A stretch of DNA of 43,726 bases from an uncultured Oscillospiraceae bacterium (GTDB taxonomy: Bacteria > Bacillota > Clostridia > Oscillospirales > Oscillospiraceae), in NCBI GenBank assembly GCA_947625045.1, contig CANQMW010000024.1:1-43726 (forward strand), written 5' to 3'. The notes under the pieces were generated by a model. The model saw nothing but the letters and a program-made list of their open reading frames with translations. It searched no databases and had not been told where the DNA came from. Below, piece by piece: positions 13,322 to 21,624 of the stretch; within the stretch, counting starts at the first letter, position 1, and the number at the start of each line of letters is the position of its first letter. The position numbers and the translations under genes were made by a program.

Positions 13322-15682
13322 TCACATGTACAGCATGTAGAAGGGGAGCACGGTGCCGGTGTCGTCCCCGCCGGCCAGCAGGTCGATGGTGTAGACGGTC
13401 TCAAAGCTCGCCAGCATGTTCTCGTACTCGCTGCGGGTCACCGGGCCGCCGTCAATGATATACGTCCCGTTGTCCTCCCCGCCGTAGACGCCGGTGCGGC
13501 TCATGGAGATATGCTCGTCCCCCAGGGCGGCTTCGCCCTCCTTCAGGGAGAGGATATCTACCGTGTCATGGAAGCTGTCGCCCTCCGGCTGCTTGGAGAG
13601 GATGACCGCGTACAGCTTCCCGTCCTTTTGCGCCATAGAGAGGGTGCCGCCGTTGCCGCCCACCTCCCGGAACAGGACGCCGGAGCTGACGCAGCTGGAG
13701 CCGTTCTCATCTATGAGCCAGACGTTCTCCTCAGCGTAGACGCCCTGGCCGTCCTGGCAGGGGAAGACCATGAAGACCTCCCAAATTCCGTCCCCGTTCC
13801 GGTCGGACTGGCTGACCAGCGGCTGCTGGTCCAGGTCCACATAGAGATCGCTCCTGTCCATGGTGTCGCCCACGATCGCCAGGATCGCGTCCCAGGGGGG
13901 ATCGACGTAAGGCGTGGCGGCGGGTGCGGCCGTGTCTGTGGCAGCCGCCGCGGGCGCGGCGCCGCCGGGATAGGCCTCCCGGAGACCGTCAAAGCTCATC
14001 ACCCTGTCCCGCGGGCCCCACCGGAGGTCCATGGGCAGGCCCTCGTCCACGTCGTCGAATTCCCGGAGGGCGGCGTTGTAGTCCGCCATCGAACAGGAGA
14101 CGCCGCCGACCATGGCGCTGTCGAACACATAGCCGTTGCCGTCCAGGACGTTGTGGAGCTCCATAAAGACGCCCTCGCCGAAGGCGCCCGCCTGCTCATC
14201 CACGGGCAGATAGGCGCAGTACTCGTCCGTCCCGGTCTCATACATCATGCTGCTCTTGAGCCCCACATAGGTGACGCCGTCCTTTTCCGCCACGGTCACG
14301 GAGCCCATGCCGTCCGGCTGTTTATAGACCTGGTTACGGCCCAGGAGCACGGCGCTGCCGGCGCCGATGAGCCAGGCGTCGGTGGCCGCGATGTGATCGT
14401 CGCAGCCGTCCGCCGTGGTCCCCCTCGTCTCGTACTCCGTCACCAGAAGCAGGCTGCCGCCGGGGAGATCGTACACAAAGCCCAGAGGCTCATGCTCCGC
14501 GGTGTAAAATCCCTCCTGGGCCTCGATCACGTCCAGCACCGCGCCCACGCCAGCGCTGTTGTCAGCGGCCGGCTGGGCCTCCTGCGCCTGGGCGGGCGCG
14601 GGCGTGCCCACCCGCAGGGAGAACAGCACGTCGCTGAACGCGTCGTTCACCGCGTCGGCATACTCCGCCGTATATTTCTCGCTCACCTGCCAATAGCAGC
14701 CGCCGACGAGGAAAAACGCCGCTCTGTATGTATACGTCTTGCCCTCATCCTCATATTCCACCTCCGCCATGCCGTAGCTGTAGCGGCCCAGGAGGAAGGA
14801 GGAGTTCTGGGCGGCATAGTGCCCGCCGTAGTCCTCTATATACATTCTGCCCGCGCCCGCGAGGGCCTTCTCCATCCCGTCTCCGGCCTCCCAGGACGTC
14901 CGGTAGATATGTATGTTCGCGTCAGTGAAAACGCCGTTCACCGGGTAGATGTCGGGGCCGTCATCGCTCACGTCTACCCCGTCTTTGGCGAAAAACGTCA
15001 CAGGGACATCCTCGTCCTCCCGCTCATACAGGGCGTAGCCCTCCATCTGGTAGGGGCCGGTGACGGTAAAGGTCTCGATCATGTGCTGCAGCTGCCCGCC
15101 GTAGAGGGCGGCCTTTTCCGACTTCTCGTTGATGACCGCCGTCACGCAGTAGCAGCCGAAGTCCCCCTGGCCGTCAAAAACGTAGAGGGCCCCGGAGCTG
15201 TCGCCGCCGTTCATGGTGAACGCGCACACATAGCACTGCTTTCCCGCAACATCGCCCCAGCCGGAGCCCAGCACCTCTATGTCCTCCGTGCCCACCCAGT
15301 CAGTGAGCTGCTTTTTGTCCAGCCGGATGAACTCGGCGAAGTCCTGGGCATCATAGAGAAAGTGGCTGTTGTCCACGGTGGCGAAGGCGTACTCGGCATG
15401 GACCTGGAAATCCGTGGGATCCTCGGCCGTCACAACCATGGTGTTCTCATAGGGCTCCAGGACCTCATACGCCGCCGGCACCTCCATGGAGAACAGGACA
15501 TGATCGTTCTCGTAGAGCACATAGCCCTCCGCAGCCGCGGCCGTATCCGGGGCGGTGAGCTCTATGCCCTCCGGCAGAAAGACGCTCCGCTCTCCTCCGT
15601 CCGCCGCGCCGGCGGTCAGGATAATAGCCGCCAGCATCAGCGCCGCCAGCACCAGGGCCGTCAGTCTCCTGCGCGTTTTCAT
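13322..15682 (-). CDS. Large secreted protein, function unknown
   Basis: The ATG at 15682 has GGAGGGG eight bases upstream and begins a signal peptide (MKTRRRLTALVLAALMLAAI, cleavage near AGA), giving a 786-aa precursor; an upstream in-frame start would put 21 basic residues before it. No lipobox, wall anchor or membrane segment is seen. Two related halves are suggested by EGYVLYENDHVLFSMEVP and EGYALYEREDEDVPVTFF near the N-terminus. A Pro/Ala/Gln linker (PAPAQAQEAQPAADN) divides the protein in the middle. Near residue 650 the stretch SQSDRNGDGIWEVFMVF resembles a calcium-binding EF-hand/FG-GAP-like loop (D-x-N-x-D-G). Composition is strongly acidic, as in exported proteins. I do not recognise the family; mutT follows in the same unit. 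Confidence 0.7.
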   Translation of the reverse strand: MKTRRRLTALVLAALMLAAIILTAGAADGGERSVFLPEGIELTAPDTAAAAEGYVLYENDHVLFSMEVPAAYEVLEPYENTMVVTAEDPTDFQVHAEYAFATVDNSHFLYDAQDFAEFIRLDKKQLTDWVGTEDIEVLGSGWGDVAGKQCYVCAFTMNGGDSSGALYVFDGQGDFGCYCVTAVINEKSEKAALYGGQLQHMIETFTVTGPYQMEGYALYEREDEDVPVTFFAKDGVDVSDDGPDIYPVNGVFTDANIHIYRTSWEAGDGMEKALAGAGRMYIEDYGGHYAAQNSSFLLGRYSYGMAEVEYEDEGKTYTYRAAFFLVGGCYWQVSEKYTAEYADAVNDAFSDVLFSLRVGTPAPAQAQEAQPAADNSAGVGAVLDVIEAQEGFYTAEHEPLGFVYDLPGGSLLLVTEYETRGTTADGCDDHIAATDAWLIGAGSAVLLGRNQVYKQPDGMGSVTVAEKDGVTYVGLKSSMMYETGTDEYCAYLPVDEQAGAFGEGVFMELHNVLDGNGYVFDSAMVGGVSCSMADYNAALREFDDVDEGLPMDLRWGPRDRVMSFDGLREAYPGGAAPAAAATDTAAPAATPYVDPPWDAILAIVGDTMDRSDLYVDLDQQPLVSQSDRNGDGIWEVFMVFPCQDGQGVYAEENVWLIDENGSSCVSSGVLFREVGGNGGTLSMAQKDGKLYAVILSKQPEGDSFHDTVDILSLKEGEAALGDEHISMSRTGVYGGEDNGTYIIDGGPVTRSEYENMLASFETVYTIDLLAGGDDTGTVLPFYMLYM

Positions 15683-15793
15683 CTTCGGTCCCCTCCGTTT
15701 TCTTTTGCTTGATTTAAGAATACCACGTACTTTTTTCCGCCGCAACCGATAGGACGGCTCTTTGGTAAAAAAGTTCCTCCACCGGGCACGGGA

Positions 15794-15819
15794 AAAGGCC
15801 GGGCATGCGCCCGGCCTTT
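15794..15819 (-). terminator. Terminator after the sulfatase-operon regulator
   Basis: AAAGGCCGGGC (15794-15804) pairs with GCCCGGCCTTT (15809-15819), loop ATGC. It lies nine bases beyond the regulator stop (15828) and has a short T run on the minus strand. Confidence 0.8.
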
Positions 15820-15827
15820 CTTTGCTT

Positions 15828-16931
15828 TTACAGTGTTTTCACTGTCCGGCCCACGTGTATTTTGGGGCTCATGACGTAGGAATAGTCCTTGTCCTCGCAG
15901 TCCCGCCTGTCGATCATCCAGAGGAGCCTCTGGGCCACCAGGGCGCCCATCTCGAACCCCTGGTGGACGGAGCAGGTGACCCCCTCCGCCTCCCAGTCGT
16001 CCCCGGAATAGTCGAAGCACACGATGGACATATCCTCCGGCACTCTCCTGCCCATCCGCTCCAGCGCCTGGCATACCAGCATGAAAATAAGATAGTTGCA
16101 GCAGACGACAGCGGTGCACCGGGGCAGGCCCTTCAAAAACCTCTCGATGGAGCGGATGAAGCTGTCGTCATGGGCCTCGTTGGACACGCACCACTTGATG
16201 TAGTCGTCCTGGAACTCCACGCCGTGGTTTTTCAGCGCCGCGCACATGCCCTGGAACTTCTCGATGCTCTGGTAGTTGTCGTAGACGAATATGCCGGCGA
16301 TATGCCGGTGGCCGGCAGCGATGAGCAGTTCCATCAGCTCCCCGGCGCACTGGGTGTCGTTCACGATCACCCGGGGATAGCGCAGGTCCTTGTAGTAGTT
16401 GTTATAAAACACCACGGGGATGCGCCGGCGGTACAGGTCCTGATAGCAGTCCAGATTGGGGTTCAAAAGGCTGGCCTTCACCCCGTCCACGATGAAGCCG
16501 CTGAAGTTCTGATGGGCCACGGTCTGAAGGCACCGGCGCTCGTTGGCGAACTTGTTGTCCGTCAAGAACACGCTCAGGTCCACCTCCCCCGCGGGCAGGA
16601 CGCTGCGCACGCCGTCTATCAGCCGGGAATTGGCGCTCTGGTCCTGGCCCTGGAGGATGAGCCCGATATGCCGGGGCGCGCCGCCGGTATTGAGCTCCCG
16701 GGTCAGGGCCAGGTCCTTGTTGAAATAGGTGCCGCTGCCCTTGATCTTATAGACCACGCCCTCCCGGGCCAGGCGGTCAAAGGCCGCCCGCACCGTCTCC
16801 CGGCTCACGGAAAGGCGGCGGCTCACGGCGTTCTCCGAGGGGACCCGCTGGCTGCCGGAGAACTTGTTTTCGTCGATATAGGCCAGCAGCCAGCGGTAGA
16901 CTCTGTCCGTTTTTGACTCTAAAATGGCCAC
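15828..16931 (-). CDS. GntR/LacI hybrid transcriptional regulator of the Tct-sulfatase operon
   Basis: The 367-aa protein has an N-terminal GntR winged helix (about residues 9-72: VYRWLLAYIDENKFSGSQRVPSE, VSRETVRAAFDRLAREGVVY, KGSGTYF). A LacI-type periplasmic-binding-like effector domain follows (RHIGLILQGQDQSANSRLIDGV ... AGHRHIAGIFVYDNYQSIEKF ... VCFDYSGDDWEAEGVTCSVHQ). This is the AraR arrangement, so a sugar or sugar-like inducer is expected. The start is a GTG four bases after the sulfatase stop. It is the last gene of the operon and presumably controls it in response to the imported compound or its desulfated product. A second protein of the same architecture is encoded at 35605-36672. 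Confidence 0.85.
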   Translation of the reverse strand: MAILESKTDRVYRWLLAYIDENKFSGSQRVPSENAVSRRLSVSRETVRAAFDRLAREGVVYKIKGSGTYFNKDLALTRELNTGGAPRHIGLILQGQDQSANSRLIDGVRSVLPAGEVDLSVFLTDNKFANERRCLQTVAHQNFSGFIVDGVKASLLNPNLDCYQDLYRRRIPVVFYNNYYKDLRYPRVIVNDTQCAGELMELLIAAGHRHIAGIFVYDNYQSIEKFQGMCAALKNHGVEFQDDYIKWCVSNEAHDDSFIRSIERFLKGLPRCTAVVCCNYLIFMLVCQALERMGRRVPEDMSIVCFDYSGDDWEAEGVTCSVHQGFEMGALVAQRLLWMIDRRDCEDKDYSYVMSPKIHVGRTVKTL

Positions 16932-16935
16932 GCCC

Positions 16936-18288
16936 TCAGTCGGTGATAGCCGGGCGCACGCCCTCGGCCCACTCGATCCAGTCCAGCAGCTTCTGCCGCA
17001 GCTCCGCCTTGACCTCGGCGTATGCCGGGTCGGCCACTACGTTTTCAAGCTGCCAGGGGTCCTTCTTCATGTCGTAGAGGAAGTCGTCGGCGTATACATC
17101 CGCCGCCGCGGCCTCGCCGCCGTTGACACCGGGGGCGTACACGGCGTAGAGCCATTCCGGCGTGCGCACGCACCGGCCCACACGGCTCTCGGATATCTGG
17201 GCAAACACCTCGTTGGGCCGGGCGGGGTCTTTATGCTCCACCACGTCCAGGAGGTTTTCGCCTATCATCTTGTCCCCCACGTCCACCCCGGCGATGGCCA
17301 GGATGGTCTTGGGCAGGCTCTCGGTGCTCACCAGGTCCTTTATGGCGACGCCGCCCTTGTAGGGCCCGCCGGCGATGACCAGGGGCACATGCAGGCACCC
17401 GTCGTGGCAGGAGCGCTTATAGTCGTCGTAGCCGTTCAGGTGCTCGTCCCGGTTGCGGGTCATGAAATGGCTGCCGTGATCGGAGGCGAAGATGATGACC
17501 GTGTTGTCGTAGAGGCCCTCTTTCTTCAGGCGCTCTACGAGCCGGCCCAGGTTCTCGTCCAGGGCGGCGCACTGGCCCAGGTAGTCGGGGTACTCCTCCG
17601 CCGCGTTGCCCTTTAAGACCTCCAGGTCGTGGGGCAGAACGAAATTGGCGAACTTCTCCTTTGACCCCTCCGGCCCCTCATAGTGCCTGTGGTCGTTCTG
17701 GTGGTGGGGTTCGATCTGGGACACGGTCATGAAGAAGGGCTTTTTCTTATCGTAGGTATCGAAGAACTGCAGCGCCAGATCGTTGATGCAGTCGGCCCGG
17801 TAGCCCTTGAACTCGATCTTGTTGTCGTTCTCGTCAAAGACGAAGCCGTCATAGCCGTGGGAGGTGAACTCCAGCACGTCGGCGGTGCGCCAGTAGCCGG
17901 TGTAGCCGCCCCGCAGCTCCCTGGGGATGGCGGTGACGGTGTGGTCTATCACCGGGGGCTTTTCCAGCTCCCCGTCGCTGGCCAGGTGCCACTTGCCGAT
18001 GTAGGCAGTCTCATAGCCCGCCTCCTCTATGTACTGGCCCAGGGTCTTCACGTCGGGCGGCAGCATTATATTGTTGCGGAAGCAGCCCGTCTCCGTGGGG
18101 TAGCGGCCGGTCTGGAACAGGGCCCGGCAGGGGCCGCACACCGGCTGGGGGGAGAAGGCGTTGTCAAACTTCACGCCCTCCGCGGCCAGCTTATCCAGGT
18201 TGGGGGTGATGTCCAAAGGCTGGCCGAAGCAGCCGCAGGTGTCCCAGCGCTGCTGGTCGGTAAAGTAGAATACGATATTATATGGCAT
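16936..18288 (-). CDS. Cytoplasmic type I sulfatase
   Basis: The 450-aa enzyme belongs to the sulfatase/alkaline phosphatase superfamily, which removes sulfate from sulfated sugars and other organosulfates. The key motif is Cys51-Gly-Pro-Cys-Arg55 in QPVCGPCRALFQTGRYP; Cys51 is the residue turned into formylglycine, in anaerobes by the radical SAM enzyme anSME (not seen in this window). Metal-ligand regions include FTDQQRWD at the N-terminus and FASDHGSHF in the middle. There is no signal peptide (MPYNIVFYFTDQQ), so it works in the cytoplasm and its substrate must be imported whole. It starts one base after the tctA stop, with AGGAGG inside the end of tctA, so it is tightly coupled to the transporter. 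Confidence 0.9.
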   Translation of the reverse strand: MPYNIVFYFTDQQRWDTCGCFGQPLDITPNLDKLAAEGVKFDNAFSPQPVCGPCRALFQTGRYPTETGCFRNNIMLPPDVKTLGQYIEEAGYETAYIGKWHLASDGELEKPPVIDHTVTAIPRELRGGYTGYWRTADVLEFTSHGYDGFVFDENDNKIEFKGYRADCINDLALQFFDTYDKKKPFFMTVSQIEPHHQNDHRHYEGPEGSKEKFANFVLPHDLEVLKGNAAEEYPDYLGQCAALDENLGRLVERLKKEGLYDNTVIIFASDHGSHFMTRNRDEHLNGYDDYKRSCHDGCLHVPLVIAGGPYKGGVAIKDLVSTESLPKTILAIAGVDVGDKMIGENLLDVVEHKDPARPNEVFAQISESRVGRCVRTPEWLYAVYAPGVNGGEAAAADVYADDFLYDMKKDPWQLENVVADPAYAEVKAELRQKLLDWIEWAEGVRPAITD

Positions 18289-18289
18289 G

Positions 18290-19798
18290 TCATTCCTCCT
18301 TGGGTGGGTCGGCTTTGGCTTTCCTATCCTTGATCTTGCCCCGCAGGATGGTCCCCACGGCCAGCACGATGAGGCCGATGAATATCCAGCAGTAGACGCT
18401 GCTGACGAAGATCTTGGGGCTGCCGTTGGAGATGAGCAGCGCCCGGCGGAAGTTGGTCTCGGTCATCTTCCCCAGCACCAGGCCCAGCAGGATGGGCACC
18501 GGGGGCATATCCAGCTTCCTGAGGATCCAGGCCAGCACACAGAACACCAGCGCCACGCAAACGTCGAAATAGTTCTTGTTCACCGAGTAGGCCCCGGCGA
18601 AGCAGAAGATGACGATGATGGGGGTCAGGATCTCCTGGGGGATGGATACGACCTTGGCGAAGATGGGGGTCAGGATCTTGCCCTGCAGGAGCATGAAGAT
18701 GTTCACCAGGATGAGGCCCAGCATGATGGCGTACATGATGTCGCCCTGGGTGGTGAAGAGGGAAAGGCCGGGATTCAGGCCGTTTATCATCAGCGCCGAG
18801 AGCATGATGGCCACCGTGCCGTCCCCGGGGATGCCCAGGGTCAGCAGGGGGATGAGCGTGGCGCCGGTGACGGCGTTGTTGGCGGACTCCGCCGCCGCGA
18901 CGCCCTCCACGGAGCCGTGGCCGAACTCCTCCGGGTGCTTGGACATGCTCTTGGCCTGGCTGTAGCTGAACCAGGAGGCCTCGGAAGCGCCCGTGCCGGG
19001 GATGATGCCCACCAGCACGCCGATGAGGGAGCCCATGATGGTGGGCCGGGCCAGGCGCTTATATTCCTCTTTGGTGATGGCGCCGTTGTCGTGCATCTTT
19101 TTGGTGTCCATGTGCAGTTCATTGGGCTTCTGCTCCGCCCGGGAGACGATTTCCACCAGGGCGAACAGGCCGATGAGGCACACCGCCAGATCCAGGCCCA
19201 GGTACAGCCGGTTGACGCCGAAGGTGAACCTGTCGTAGCTGGTCATGGGGTCCGAGCCGATGCAGGAGATGAGAAGGCCGAGACACGCGGCGATGATGCC
19301 CCGGACCATGCTCTTGCCGGAGACGCCCGCGATGATGGTCAGACCGAACACGCACACCATGAAGCACTCCGGCGTGCCCAGCTGGGCGGCCAGCTTCGCC
19401 ACCTGGGGGCCCAAGAAGAGCAGCGCCAGGGCGGAGAAGATACCGCCGAAGGTGGAGGCGTACAGGGCTATCTTCAGCGCCGCCTTGGTGCGCCCCGCCT
19501 TGGACAGAGGGTGTCCGTCCAGCATGGTGGCGGCGGCGTGGGGCGTGCCCGGGGTGTTGATGAGAATGGCCGAGACGCTGCCTCCGTAGCCGCCGGCGCA
19601 GTAGATGCCCAAAAGGAACATCATGCCAGGGATGGCGGACATGGAGTATGTCACGGGCAGAAACAGGATGACGCACAGGATGACGGTCAGGCCGGGGATG
19701 GCGGCGAAGACCGCGCCGATGAACACGCCTATGTTGATCCACAGGATGTTCTGCAAGGTAAATAACAGGCCGCTGGCCGGGATGATATGTTGCAGCAT
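18290..19798 (-). CDS. tctA: Tripartite tricarboxylate transporter large membrane subunit TctA
   Basis: The 502-aa protein has about 11-12 hydrophobic segments and the TctA hallmarks: IPGLTVILCVILFLPVTY, GGYGGSVSAILINTPGTPHA and, later, IIPGTGASEASWFSYSQAK with LGIPGDGTVAIMLSALMING. TctA forms the channel of the TTT family, which imports carboxylates and related organic acids using an ion gradient, fed by the binding protein TctC. AGGAGG lies before the ATG. It follows tctB by 15 bases and precedes the sulfatase by one base. The substrate is unknown; the neighbour suggests a sulfated organic acid or sugar acid. Confidence 0.92.
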   Translation of the reverse strand: MLQHIIPASGLLFTLQNILWINIGVFIGAVFAAIPGLTVILCVILFLPVTYSMSAIPGMMFLLGIYCAGGYGGSVSAILINTPGTPHAAATMLDGHPLSKAGRTKAALKIALYASTFGGIFSALALLFLGPQVAKLAAQLGTPECFMVCVFGLTIIAGVSGKSMVRGIIAACLGLLISCIGSDPMTSYDRFTFGVNRLYLGLDLAVCLIGLFALVEIVSRAEQKPNELHMDTKKMHDNGAITKEEYKRLARPTIMGSLIGVLVGIIPGTGASEASWFSYSQAKSMSKHPEEFGHGSVEGVAAAESANNAVTGATLIPLLTLGIPGDGTVAIMLSALMINGLNPGLSLFTTQGDIMYAIMLGLILVNIFMLLQGKILTPIFAKVVSIPQEILTPIIVIFCFAGAYSVNKNYFDVCVALVFCVLAWILRKLDMPPVPILLGLVLGKMTETNFRRALLISNGSPKIFVSSVYCWIFIGLIVLAVGTILRGKIKDRKAKADPPKEE

Positions 19799-19813
19799 TT
19801 TCCGACCCCTCCT

Positions 19814-20308
19814 TTAAAAGCGCACGTTCAGCAAAAAGCGGAACGCGGCCCAGATGCCCACGGCCAGCCCCACGGTGATGACGTAATAGAGGGGCTTTTT
19901 GCACCGGAAATAGATAAGGAACGCCAGCGAGCAGAATACCGCGCCCACTACGAACAGGTCCGTCACCCGGCACAGCACGTAGGTGATGATGAGGATGGCG
20001 ATGATGATGAGGGCCTTGAGCTCAACCAGCAGGTTGATGGTCTTATACTCCAGGGGCTGTTTGCGGACGATCTTCACGATCTCCTTGATGACGAGCCCGG
20101 CGCAGCAGGCCATCATCAGCCACATTAAAAGCTCCGGGAAGGCCCGGCCGTTGACCACGTCCCGCTCGGACACGGCCACCTGGCTGGGCATGAGCAGCAT
20201 CACCACTACGGCGAACAGGAAGAAGACGACACCCACCGTCAGGTCCACGGGGATGCGTATCTCTTTGTCCTTCAGCTTCTCGCCCAGCTTATCCATTTTC
20301 CCCTTCAC
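19814..20308 (-). CDS. tctB: Tripartite tricarboxylate transporter small membrane subunit TctB
   Basis: The 164-aa protein has four hydrophobic segments (LTVGVVFFLFAVVVMLLM, LLMWLMMACCAGLVIKEI, ALIIIAILIITYVLCRVT, PLYYVITVGLAVGIWAAF), the pattern of TctB, which pairs with TctA. The marked start is a GTG with GGAGG about ten bases upstream; an internal ATG four codons later is possible. It lies between tctC and tctA. Confidence 0.88.
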   Translation of the reverse strand: MKGKMDKLGEKLKDKEIRIPVDLTVGVVFFLFAVVVMLLMPSQVAVSERDVVNGRAFPELLMWLMMACCAGLVIKEIVKIVRKQPLEYKTINLLVELKALIIIAILIITYVLCRVTDLFVVGAVFCSLAFLIYFRCKKPLYYVITVGLAVGIWAAFRFLLNVRF

Positions 20309-20330
20309 AGGAAATATTCCTCCCTTCCAG

Positions 20331-20366
20331 AAAAAAGAAGGGGGAATGGGCTTAGCCCATTCCCCC
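20331..20366 (-). terminator. Intra-operon terminator between tctC and tctB
   Basis: GGGGGAATGGGCT (20340-20352) pairs with AGCCCATTCCCCC (20354-20366), a 13-bp stem with a tight loop. On the minus strand it is followed by TTCTTTTTT. It lies 13 bases after the tctC stop, so most transcripts should end here, giving more binding protein than membrane subunits. Confidence 0.85.
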
Positions 20367-20378
20367 GATGATATCCGC

Positions 20379-21353
20379 TCAGGCGGGCTGAACGATGTCG
20401 ATGTACTCGTTGACGATGTTGGTCACGTTCTCCACGTGGGCCTCCACGTCCTCCACGGTCATGGTGTCCACCTCCAGGAGCATGGTGTCGTGCAGCCACT
20501 CCACCACTTCCTCGTCGGCCAGGATGTCGTCATAGAGCTCCTTGAGGGCCGCGACGGTCTCCTCATCGGTGCCGGCACGGGCCATGATGAAGCAGCGGTT
20601 GCGGAAGTAGGGATAGCCATACTGGCCCACGCCCTCGATGCCGGCGAAGGGGCCGTTCTCGATGGCGCCCTCATCGAACGCGCACACAACGGTCACGCCG
20701 CCCTGGTTGTAGGTCTCCAGGATCTGGGACTGGTGGGAGACGGCGAAGTCGGTCTCGCCGCGGGACACGGCCTGAGCGGCCTCGGCAGCGGACTGGTAGG
20801 GGACCAGCTTCAGCGCGTCGCCCGCGCCCATGGAGCCGAACAGGGCCGCGGCCAGGAAGGCCTCGGAGCCGGTGGCGCCGTTGGTGGCCACGGTGATCTC
20901 CTCAGCGTCGGCCACATAGGCCTGCAGGTCCTCGATATTGTTGATCTCCAGCTTGGCGTCCGCGCTCAGCACGAACACGGAGGAGTAGAGGTTCTCCACG
21001 AACACGAAGTCCTCATAGCCGAACTGCAGCTTGGCCGGGTCCATGGTGGCGGTGATGGACAGCAGTCCCTCGCCCACAAAGACCAGGCTGGGGTCGTTGG
21101 CCTCGTTGTCCAGGACCCAGGTGTTGACGGTGGCGGCGTCGCCCTTGATGGCTTCGGCCACCAGGGTGATGTCCTTGGAATACTCGGTGCTCAGGGAGGC
21201 GGCCTTCTGGCTGACCAGAGAGGCAACGCCATCGGGAGCCCAGGGGCAGGTGACGGTCCAGGTGTCGGCGGCAAAGGCGGAGGTGGCGGTGGCAAAGCTC
21301 ATCACCATGACCAGCGCCAGGACCAGGCACAGACGGCGGATACTCTTCTTCAT
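20379..21353 (-). CDS. tctC: Tripartite tricarboxylate transporter substrate-binding protein TctC
   Basis: The 324-aa protein starts with a signal peptide (MKKSIRRLCLVLALVMVMSF, cleavage near AFA) followed by the TctC-type mature start DTWTVTCPWAPDGVASLVSQ, where the first loop binds the substrate carboxylate. Other typical parts are ITVATNGATGSEAFLAAALF and the VPYQSAAEAAQAVSRGETDF region. It captures the substrate outside the membrane and hands it to TctAB. No lipobox cysteine is present at the cleavage region, although Gram-positive binding proteins are normally lipid-anchored. It is first in its operon, with GGAGACACC before the ATG and a consensus-like promoter about 65 bases upstream. 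Confidence 0.9.
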   Translation of the reverse strand: MKKSIRRLCLVLALVMVMSFATATSAFAADTWTVTCPWAPDGVASLVSQKAASLSTEYSKDITLVAEAIKGDAATVNTWVLDNEANDPSLVFVGEGLLSITATMDPAKLQFGYEDFVFVENLYSSVFVLSADAKLEINNIEDLQAYVADAEEITVATNGATGSEAFLAAALFGSMGAGDALKLVPYQSAAEAAQAVSRGETDFAVSHQSQILETYNQGGVTVVCAFDEGAIENGPFAGIEGVGQYGYPYFRNRCFIMARAGTDEETVAALKELYDDILADEEVVEWLHDTMLLEVDTMTVEDVEAHVENVTNIVNEYIDIVQPA

Positions 21354-21416
21354 GTTGGTGTCTCCTTTTCAAATTTTTTGGGTAGGGTGTGAGTTACTTG
21401 TGGCTTCTTTGGTCAC

Positions 21417-21446
21417 ACTATACCATTTCCAGGAGACAACTTTCAA
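21417..21446 (-). promoter_or_regulatory. Promoter of the tctCBA-sulfatase operon
   Basis: On the minus strand TTGAAA (21446-21441), an 18-base spacer and TATAGT (21422-21417) lie about 65 bases before the tctC start. A small dyad (ATCAA/TTGAT, 21446-21458) overlaps the -35 and is a candidate regulator site. Confidence 0.7.
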
Positions 21447-21560
21447 TCAATTTTTGATGATTTTTCATAAAGTTGTACGGTCTTTGTGCATTTTTCAATA
21501 ATCTGTATTGTAGTGCGAGATGTTTTTGTGTATTTCACAATAAATGTCACATACAACTTT
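21436..21560. promoter_or_regulatory. AT-rich control region with inverted AAAGTTGTA motifs
   Basis: The sequence ACAACTTT occurs at 21436-21443, inverted AAAGTTGTA at 21469-21477, and TACAACTTT again at 21552-21560, with a CAATA/TATTG dyad at 21496-21510. The repeats surround and lie upstream of the tctC promoter, as expected for operators of the GntR/LacI regulator encoded at the end of the operon. The rest of the 270-base gap between tctC and the PrdX gene shows no gene. Confidence 0.4.
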
Positions 21561-21570
21561 TTATTTACAT

Positions 21571-21601
21571 AAAAAGACAGGGCCGACGTATGCCGGCCCT
21601 G
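21571..21601 (-). terminator. Terminator of the ligase-PrdX operon
   Basis: CAGGGCCG (21578-21585) pairs with CGGCCCTG (21594-21601); on the minus strand a TCTTTTT tail follows. It lies 24 bases beyond the stop at 21625. Confidence 0.8.
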
Positions 21602-21624
21602 ATTTCCAGGGATTATTTACCAGT

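Noticed and set aside
13010-15712. Long plus-strand frame opposite the secreted protein and mutT
   Set aside because: It crosses two genes with good ribosome sites and shows no recognisable motif.
18287-19765. Plus-strand frame opposite tctA
   Set aside because: Extremely rich in His, Asp and Gln, the reverse complement of membrane-helix codons; tctA is certain.
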